A stretch of 64,000 bases of DNA, taken from assembly GCA_002049455.2 (NCBI GenBank), contig KV918987.1:1-64000 (forward strand), given 5' to 3'. A program made the position numbers and the translations under genes. The notes under the pieces were generated by a model. The model saw nothing but the letters and a program-made list of their open reading frames with translations. It was not told the DNA's origin and did no database searches. This DNA is from Porphyra umbilicalis (taxonomy: Eukaryota > Rhodophyta > Bangiophyceae > Bangiales > Bangiaceae). Below, in pieces: positions 53,656 through 61,527 of the stretch; position 1 is the stretch's first letter; each line of letters starts with the position of its first letter.

Positions 53656-55969
53656 ATGGCCGCCCCCCCCCCCCCCTCCGCCCCTTCCAGCCGACCGACA
53701 ATCGGCTGCTGCGCCCCCCCCCCCCCCCCCCCCCCCGCGGCCAGCGCCGACGGCGCGGCGCTCAACGCGGCGCTGGCCGCGCTGCGCCTCCCCCCCCCCT
53801 CCCTCCCCCACCCTCACCTTCCTCACCTCCTTCCTCGCGTGCCGCACGCCACCGCGGGAGCGGTCGGCGCCCGCCGCGGCGGGCGTCCTCGGCGCGCGCC
53901 CCGGCGCGGCGCCCGCCTTTGCCGCCACCGCCCTCGACGTGGGCGTCTACACCGCCGTCGCATCGGCGGTCGCGGCGGGGGTGCCCCCGTCCCTCGACGG
54001 GCCCGCCCTCCTGCGCTGGTGCGTCTTGTACCCGGGGGCGGGCGGGCGGGCCGTGGCCGCGGCGCTGCTCGCCGCTGCCCCGGCGGGGGCCCTCGACGGC
54101 GCGCTCGCCGCGGCGGCGGGGGCGGCGGTGGCGGGGCCGCCGCCGCCATCCCCGTTGGGGGGGGGGACACCGCGGGTGGCGTCGCCGCCGCCCTCGACGC
54201 GCTTGTCGGCGTGGCGGTTGTTGGCGCGGGGCCGGCGGCGGCGGTCGGCGCGGCGGTGCACCGCGCGGCGGGGGGGGGAGGGGGGGAGGGGGGGGGGCGG
54301 GCGGGGGGGGTGGGGGATTCCCCGCCTCCGCACCCTTGCCGCCGGGGGGGGGGGGGGGGGGGGGGGTCCGCTCCTGGTGCGCCGCCCGTGCGGGGGACTT
54401 GGCGGGGGTGCTCGAGGCGGCGGCCGCGGCGGCCGATTCGCCGTCGGCCGGGGATGGTGGCGCAGCCGCGGCTTCCGCCGCCGCGCCGCCGAGCGGGGCG
54501 GTGGCGCAGCTGGCAGAGCTCCTCCCCGCAGAGCCGCCGGGGGTGCTGGCCGCCGCCCTCGCCGCTGCCGACGGGTCGGTCGACGGCGCCGCGGCGCGGC
54601 TGTTGGACGGGTGGCGTCCCGACGCGGCGGCGGTCGCCGCCGCCGCCGCGGCGGTGGCGGCCGCCCCCCCGCGGCCGCCGCGGGTGGTGCGTCGACCGCC
54701 GCGGCGGCGGCGGCCGCCGTCCCCGCCCGCCGCAACGTCTTTGACGGCGACGCGCTCGACGTGTTCCACCGGGATGATGTGGACGTTGGGCGCGCGGCGG
54801 TCGGCAAGGCGGCCCCAGGGGGGGCCGTCGGCCGCGACGGCAAAGCCGCCGCCGCGTCGACGCTCGACGACCGCGGCGACCGCGTCGGCCGCGAGTGGTA
54901 CGCGTCCCGCGCGGCGGCCGCAGAGGCGGCGCGGGAGGCAGACGAGGCGGCGGCGGCGGCCGCCGCCGCGGCGGTCGCGCGCGGCCCAGCGGCGGCGGCG
55001 GCGGCCGCGGAGGAGGAGGCTGTCCTCGGTCCCGCGGTGGCGGCGGGCACCTCCCGCGCGGCGCGGGAGCGGGCGGAGCGCGGGGAGGTGCCCGACTACG
55101 GCTACTTGCTCGACGCAGAGACGGACGAGGAGGAGGAGGGGGGGTGGGGCCTGCGCGGGCTCGCCCTTGGAGGGGGGGACGCCGACGACGAGACGGACGA
55201 TGACGGGTGGGCCGACGAGGAGGAGGAGGTCCTGGGCGGCGCCCGACCGTTGGCGTATGGGGCGCAGGGGGGACGCGGCGGCGGGCGGGGGGGGGGGGGC
55301 GGGGGGGGCGGGGGGGGGGGGGGGGCCGGCCCGTCGCGGAGCGCCGGTCGCGGCCGCGGTGGCGGCGGCGGGCGGGGCGGCGGCGGCGGCGGCGGCGGCA
55401 GCAGCAGCGGTGCGGCCGACGGCCCCGTTGACGCGGCGACGCTGCGCCGCCGCGCGCGGGAGCAGCGGCACAAGGCGGTGTCGGGCAACCACAACCGCAA
55501 GGCGGGGGCGGCGGCCAAGGCGCGGCGGGCGGGGGGCCGTGACGGGCGCCGCGACGGGGGGAGGGGGGGTGGCGCGCGCGCGCGCCGGGCGCCACTTCGT
55601 GTGCGGGTGTGGGGGGGGTGGTGGTGCACGCCCTGCGCGGGGGTGAGGGCCCGTGCGCGAGGTGGCGCGGGGGTGTGGCGGCGCCCGCCGGCGGGCAGTC
55701 GACGCTGCCGGCGGTACGCCCACGCGGGCGGCCGTGGCGTCACGGCGGCAGCGGACGGTGGCAGCGCGTTTGAGGGCGAGACCCCGCGGCTCACCCGCAG
55801 CCACGCAGCCGAAAAACAGCAGCCCGGCACGCAGCGCCGGCGCGCCCGCCGTTCCCGCCGGTGCGGCCCGCGCTTTATTTTCTCCCCGCGCCGCTGCTGC
55901 CGTGCGTCCGAGGCCGTCACCGCCGGCGCCGGCGTGGGGTCCGACTCATTTGTTGTCCTTGTCCGTTGA
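53656..55969 (+). CDS. ASCC2: ASCC2 homologue (CUE-domain cofactor of the ASC-1 complex), frame changes in assembly
   Basis: ASCC2 binds K63-linked ubiquitin and works with the ASCC3 helicase in alkylation-damage repair and in splitting collided ribosomes. The ATG at 53656 has the context ACCATGG. Recognisable parts in order are: a helical N-region with PALLRWCVLYPGAGG, like the LCVLFGKGN segment of animal ASCC2; a CUE domain (about 54490-54620: VAQLAELLPAEPPGVLAAAL...AAARLLDG); RRNVFDGDALDVFHRDDVD, like RHNVFQNDEFDVFSRDSVD; acidic stretches; a Gly-rich part; and the conserved NHNRK tail (55488-55505). These parts lie in three different phases, which change near long C or G runs (53700-53730, 54343-54367, 54665-54672). 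Either homopolymer lengths are wrong or GC-rich introns are present. The end at 55969 is the first stop in the NHNRK frame; 55646 is possible in another. Identification about 0.8, exact structure low. Confidence 0.8.
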
Positions 55970-57709
55970 CGGAGAGGGGTCGGCACGCGCTCTGGTTCTT
56001 CCAACTATTGTCGGCATCGGCGTGGTGTCTGGCGCGTCCCATCGGCGCTGACCTCGCCTCTTTCGCATGTCCCGCTTCGTAGCCCCCCTCCTCCGCCGCC
56101 TCCTCTGCCCTGCCCCGCCTCGCTGCGACGTTGTGCCCTGCCCTCGGGGAGGGCAGCCCGACCGTGCCCCCCCTGTGCTTCTTGTGGCCGCCGCTATGGC
56201 CGCGCGGTCGCCGCGTGCGCCCACCTGTACTGGTGCGTTGGCCCACCCGCCCTCACCCAACACCCCCCACCCACCCCATCCACTCTCTCTCTCGACCCGT
56301 CCGTCCCCGACGGTGAGCGGCAGCGCCACATGGCCGCCGCCATTGCCATCATCCAGTCGTCAGACGACGCGGCAACCGGCGCCGCCGTCAACGGCGGCGG
56401 CGGCAAGGACGCTGCCAGCCTCGGCGCGTGTGTGGTAGCCACACGTCAACGGGACCGGCGGTGGGTGGAGGGGGGGGGGGGGGCGAGGGCCCACCGCGAG
56501 GTGGCAGAGGCGACGGTGGCCACCGCCGCGACGGCGCCAGCGACGCCAACGGCCCCTACCGCCGCCGCCGGGGTGCAGACGCCCCGGCCCGCGGGCACAC
56601 GTGCCACGCTCGCGGCGGCGGCGGCGGCAGCGGCGGCGACAACCCCACCGGCCAGTGGCGGTGTGCCGCCGTTTGGCGCCACGACGCCGCCGCCAGGTGC
56701 CGCGCGCCCGCTTTGGCGTGTGGCGACGGGGCCGCAGCGGCACGGCCGACGAGGCCACCGTCGGAGCGCAGCGCAAGAGGCGCCCACGTGCCAGCGTCTG
56801 CGTCAACGCGGCTCACGCGGCCGCGTCCGGACGCGGCGGCCGTGGACGTCCACGGCCGCCTGTCGGGGTCTTCTTGCCGATTCCTCCCCCCGGCCGCCTG
56901 CGCACCGAACAGTCTCTGCGGATGTTTGGTTGAATCTCGCTATTAACACCGGGAGGTTGCCCAATGACTGACCGGGTGCCTAAAGACTGATCCGGCTGTA
57001 AGCAGCCGATTGCAGCTCCCTGAGCCACCTTTCTGCCTGCTTCGGACCAAGTCAACGGCAAGAAGGGGCAGAAATATAGAGTCTGCGCCGTCCAGACGAC
57101 TGGGTGAAGCAGACCTGGCATCTAGGGATGAGCATAGGACAAGCAGGGGCACATTTCTTTCCTGTGCGAAGGTATGAGATGGTTTGCCTGAAGGACGAAG
57201 AAACTGTAGGTCCTTCACTGTGCATCATCGGGTGGCAATCCCACCAGGGGAGTGGCAACTGGTGTCGATATCGAGTCCCTGGAGCCAGGCGAATTGTGCC
57301 TTTGTCAAGGAGAGGTCTTCTTTGACAGTGGGGGGTGTCTGTGCACCCTCAGTGGCCCCTAAAAAACAGGGAGACACCAGCTTTTTGTCGATGGGCGGTA
57401 GAGGGGGGGGGAGGCGGGCGGTGTGGGGCCGGTAGACGGACTACTGAAAGTAAAGCATCCACTCAAGATACCGTTTACAAGCGCAGCGAGCCGCCTGCCG
57501 CTTTTTGGTGTTTTTTTTTTTGTAGCAGGAAGGTCACCCACGCGCTACGATGGGCGCAACCCTGCAGGCTGGATGGCCTCAAGCAGTCGGATGAGGTTGG
57601 GGAGGAGGCCCAAAGATGATGATCCGCACAAGGAATGTGCTCTGACGGGGTCAGAAACGGGTGCTTACAGATCAGGTGTTGGGCACCGATCCGCCCGATT
57701 TCGGGCCTA
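55970..57709. other. 3' side of ASCC2 inside the inverted duplication
   Basis: 56050-56900 is GC-rich. A fragment MAAAIAIIQSSDDAATGAAVNGGGGKDAASLGACVVATRQ at 56330-56450 reads coding-like but opens into low complexity (identification not possible). 56930-57709 is balanced, with a T run at 57512-57522 and no gene. Confidence 0.45.
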
Positions 57710-57816
57710 TCGTCCTCCTTTGTGTTTTCTGCATCTACAGCCGATCTTTCTCGCCCGATGCACATCAACCGATCCTTACCCGATTTCGATGCAGTCTCGG
57801 ACGCGCATCGTATGTC

Positions 57817-57949
57817 TATTGTGCTGCTCACAAAAACTGGATCCGCAACATCCGCTTCAGCATCATTAACCGCCCCCTGAGCCAATGAAACAGTGATTTT
57901 GCATCGGAAGCTGATGCACCGAGGTCCAGTTTTTGTGAGAAGCACAATA
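57817..57949. repeat. palindromic 133-bp sequence, family 2, copy 1
   Basis: It is bounded by TATTGTGCTGCTCACAAAAA and its inverse, with TCCAGTTTTTGTGAG at the right side. It is the inverted copy of 59063-59195, with the same length. The inner part carries GATTTTGCATCGGAAGCTGA. Confidence 0.7.
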
Positions 57950-59062
57950 ATCCTGGCCATCGTTGCGATGCGACTTGACAGGCGACCGGCGATGCGGAAA
58001 TCGGAGGCCTCGCCTGAACTTGGAGGACGTGGGGGGGGCTTGAGGGCTCAATGAAGGCCTTCTTGTGTAAGTTTATGGCAAAAACAAGGAGTTAGAAAGC
58101 CCCACACCGACGGTGCCTTGATTCTGCGTCTTCAGGAGGCCACGTTGCCTTCCGGCGGGCCGCTCGTGGCTCACTCACCCGACGAGGCTCCCTTCGGCGT
58201 GCGTGGCCCGCGGTTGACTTGACCGTGGGCTCGCTCCCCACCGGTGGGCACGGTGCACCGTGTGGGGTCCGTGACGTTGCGCCCCGCCTCCTTCCAGATG
58301 GTCGTTATCGTACACCTTGTCGTGCATGTGTGCTCGGTACGTGACTGTGCCTGCCTGGTGAGTGCTCTGCATGTTCCGGTGATTAAGTGTCCCTCGGACG
58401 TGATGGATCCGCCGGGGCATTTCCTTTTTTGACGTCGGCGTTTTCAACCGCTATTTGCCTGGGCGCACGATGTGCTTGGGCTTGGAACACGCACCATTAC
58501 AATCGCTGTATCATACTGTGTTTGCTCTTGCTTTTGGGTTTTCCTTCCTTATGAAGTGGTGGCTGACAATCTTCTGTACTCTGTTCTGTTTATCTCGCTG
58601 CCACACAGGCGCATCCGTATGTTCTCCGAGGAGGTTGGGGGGGAGGAGTGCCAGCGGATCGGTGGCGTGGGAGACGTGGGCGTCGTTGGGGGTGGTGAGA
58701 TCAGTGGCGGCAAGTGGGCTCTAGACTCGTCACACGCGCTCTGCTTGCTCTGTACTGACGTCAGTTCAAGTTGACTGTGCGCTCTATGTTGTGTTCCTCT
58801 CTCTTGCTGGCTGTATTGGTTTGCCCTCTTCATCCCTTCTGTTCTGTTCCATGCACCTTCTCCACTTACCGTACAGCGTCCGGAACTGGATCGCGTGCCG
58901 CATTCAATCAATAAAATCTCGAAGGGCACGTGTCTCAACTGGCTCGTCATGATTAAATCCCACTACTTGAGTTTAGCGCAATTGTATCGGTGGTCTGAAC
59001 TTATGTTATGTCCGAATCGGCCCGCATTTCCCCGATGTGCATCGCATCGTCGATCTCAAGTG

Positions 59063-59195
59063 TATTGTGCTTCTCACAAAAACTGGACCCCCGTGCATCA
59101 GCTTCCGTTGCAAAATCAATGTTTCATTGGCTTAGGGGGCGGTTCATGGTGCTGAAGCGGATGATGCGGATCCAGTTTTTGTGAGAAGCACAATA
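59063..59195. repeat. palindromic 133-bp sequence, family 2, copy 2
   Basis: It is the inverted partner of 57817-57949, about 90% identical. It is bounded by TATTGTGCTTCTCACAAAAA and its inverse. Together the two form the subterminal inverted repeats of the 1573-bp element. Confidence 0.7.
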
Positions 59196-59284
59196 GCGGA
59201 ATCGATCTTCGATGCACTGTATGCCACATCGGTGCCAACATCGAAAATCGCAAATAGATGCACTCGGACCAAATCAGGACGATA

Positions 59285-59415
59285 CAGCCGTTCTCCCAAA
59301 AATCCCGCACTCCAACTGTTGCCAAAGAGTTCCAAATCGGCCTCTGCGGGGTCGTAGAGGCCGATTTGGAACTCTTTCGCAACTGTTGGAGTGCGGGGTT
59401 TTTGGGAGAACGGCT
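59285..59415. mobile_element. palindromic MITE, family 1, copy D
   Basis: The foldback runs from CAGCCGTTCTCCC to GGGAGAACGGCTA, with TA on each side. Its left TA (59283-59284) is also the right target TA of the 1573-bp element. It lies in the left arm; copy E is its partner in the right arm. Confidence 0.8.
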
Positions 59416-59503
59416 ATATGTAGGGGAGACACAATGCCACAAAAAAAGAAAAAGACAGAGACGTCAGGCAACGTTTTCCTTAAACAAACATACTCCGCTA
59501 CGT

Positions 59504-60015
59504 CATCAGCTTGATAAAAATGTATCTTTTGCGCTATGGCTCCTCCACGCTCTATTTCTCTGTGTTTGTTTGTTCATAAAAGGTCAGATGATAGGCAACC
59601 TCCAAGTACCCTGCACTACCCTGCACAGGCACGGACGCGTCCCCAGTCCCTTCGACGGGGCTCCGCCCCGGACAGTCGGCGGGCCCCGCCCCGGCGGCCG
59701 CCTGCAACACCGCCTGCCCAGCGTGCCTCCCGCGACTGTTGCGCCACCGTGTTGGGGCGCATCAGCTTGACAAAAATGTATCTTTTGCGCTATGGCTCCT
59801 CCACGCTCTATTTCTCTGTGTTTGTTTGTTCATAAAAGGTCAGATGATAGGCAACCTCCAAGTACCCTGCACTACCCTGCACAGGCACGGACGCGTCCCC
59901 AGACCCTTCGACGGGGCTCCGCCCCGGACAGTCGGCGGGCCCCGCCCCGGCGGCCGCCTGCAACACCGCCTGCCCAGCGTGCCTCCCGCGACTGTTGCGC
60001 CAACGTGTTGGGGCG
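59504..60015 (+). repeat. direct tandem duplication, 256-bp unit, two copies
   Basis: Units 59504-59759 and 59760-60015 are nearly identical. They begin CATCAGCTTGA(T/C)AAAAATG and end GTTGGGGCG. The start of the unit is also in the right arm, inverted, at about 61528-61627. The first ~100 bp are AT-rich with GTTTGTTTGTTCATAAAAGG; the rest is GC-rich. Confidence 0.85.
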
Positions 60016-60838
60016 GGACCCGTACGCGGCACGTCGCCAACCAGGCGTTAGCCGCGCCCCGAGGCGGTTCAGCGGACCGTGGTACGGCTCGCCGCGCCGG
60101 CCCGTCGTTCACAGCCACCCGTTGCCGGCACAACCGCGGCCGTGGCGGGGCCTGTCGCCGGGCTCGGGGAACGCGGCGGCGGCGGCGGCGGTGCCGGCTG
60201 GAGGGTGGCCGGGAGCCCCGCCGCCCCGTCGGCCAATTGCGTACCGCGCGGGTGTGCATCGCTGGGAACCGGGGCGCGACGGTTTTGGCGGCCTGTAGGC
60301 ACGACGGCGGCTCGGCGAAGAGGAGACAGCGCTGCGCAGCGCCGCGCTGTGCGGCAGCGCCGCGCGGCGGCGCACTGTGCGCGCACGGCTGTGCAGCAGC
60401 TGGACTCAGCCGAGCATGCGCACGGCTGTGCAGAAGCTGCGCGCAGCCGCACATGCGCATATTTCTGTGGAAATGCTTGCATGTGCGGGGAGTGAGGCGC
60501 CCACCGCGTCCGGCAGTAGAAAGGTGCCGGTCAGCGCGTCTGGTGCGGTCCAACGACGGGCGCGGCGCTCAAAGCTGGCCGGCTACCCGCGACGCGCCAG
60601 GAGCGGCGTCTATCTGCTCACCTACACTTTATAAGCGGCGGCGCCTTCTCCCCAGCCTCGCCCACTCCTGCGAGGCGGCACCTTCTCCCGCTCCCCACCC
60701 ACCCCGTGGCAGCCCGGTCCGAGGCGACCGCAACGGCCGGCGCCCCCACTCTGCCCTCGGTCTCTCACCGAGCCCGTGCGGTGCGCCCTCTTCCGGTGGC
60801 TGTCCTTTCGTGTCCACACGTGTGCGGCAGTCGACATC

Positions 60839-61312
60839 ATGTGCTTGCTTGTGAAAGAAGCGTACAACTCCATCACCGACAAGAAATTCGAAGGTGTCGT
60901 GGACTGCTTGAGCCCCCTGTGCCGGTTCTCTGCTATGAGCCGGCGTCCGGAGCTGCAGCGACTGTCGGACGCAGCCGCCAAGAGAGATGCCGCTGAGAAG
61001 CCAGTGTCCGATGGCAAAAACCACGCGGTCAAGAAAACGATGCAAGTCGACGACGAAGAGCAGGGCGGCGACGATACGGAGCAGAGTCGGAAGAAGGCGG
61101 AGAGTGTGAACGAGGAGGGGGGTGTCCAAGAGGAAGATGCTACACATGAGAAGGAGGAGGAGGTCTTTGAAGGGGAGGAGGAGGGAGAGGAGGAGGACTT
61201 TGAAGAGGAGGAGGAGGGAGAGGAGGAGGACTTTGAAGAGGAGGAGGACGGAGAAGAGGAGGACTTTGAACAGGAGGAGGAGGGAGAGGAGGAGGATATT
61301 GAAGGGGAGTAG
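60839..61312 (+). CDS. acidic small protein, paralogue 3 of 3 (MCLLV family), shortened C-terminus
   Basis: The protein has 157 residues from ATG 60839. The head reads MCLLVKEAYNSITDKKFEG, then VVDCLSPLCRFSAMSR, keeping the C-x4-C pair and MSR but otherwise the most diverged copy. The tail contains KKAESVNEEGG and then an 11-residue repeat, GEEEDFEEEEE, in about four copies (33-bp DNA repeat, 61180-61310). The frame ends at a TAG (61310-61312) where the paralogues have GAG. The sequence beyond it still resembles the family tail (GASPAPPQAP..DDDQSK, ending 61408), so about 32 residues were lost by one base change. The copy sits in the spacer of the large inverted duplication. No kinase-like gene is near. 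Confidence 0.65.
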   Translation: MCLLVKEAYNSITDKKFEGVVDCLSPLCRFSAMSRRPELQRLSDAAAKRDAAEKPVSDGKNHAVKKTMQVDDEEQGGDDTEQSRKKAESVNEEGGVQEEDATHEKEEEVFEGEEEGEEEDFEEEEEGEEEDFEEEEDGEEEDFEQEEEGEEEDIEGE

Positions 61313-61527
61313 GAGAGCCATGTAGAAGTGGAGGCAGGAGCGTCCCCGGCGCCGCCCCAGGCTCCCGGGAAGGACGACCAGCAGCCGGACGACGATCAGT
61401 CCAAGTAGTCGATGCGCGCACTTGGCATGACGGGCTGTGTGGCGGGCTCCGCTTTGGGGTGTGCGCTTGCTTGTGCGCGGCCTATTAATAGCGCTTGGGA
61501 GATTTGCTTGTGTTGTGGTGTCTACTG

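Larger units (their letters stand above)
57710..59282. mobile_element. 1573-bp TIR element, TA target site
   Basis: The ends are TCGTCCT...AGGACGA, and the similarity extends inward in patches (GCATCTA, CGAT words). TA flanks both sides (57708-57709 and 59283-59284). The homologous place in the right arm (61845-61850) lacks the insert and reads TATA. Each end contains one copy of a 133-bp palindromic sequence, in opposite orientation. The centre (57960-59050) has no recognisable transposase, so it is probably non-autonomous. Confidence 0.8.
55563..59603 (+). repeat. left arm of a large inverted duplication
   Basis: It matches 61528-64000 in inverted orientation, almost base for base, except for the 1573-bp insert at 57710-59282. 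The arm begins at the 3' end of the ASCC2 frame. Because the right arm reaches the window edge, the duplication may extend further and include more of ASCC2. Confidence 0.85.

Noticed and set aside
53762-55804. Long minus-strand frames opposite ASCC2
   Set aside because: Pro/Arg-rich shadows of the gene; the plus strand has clear homology.
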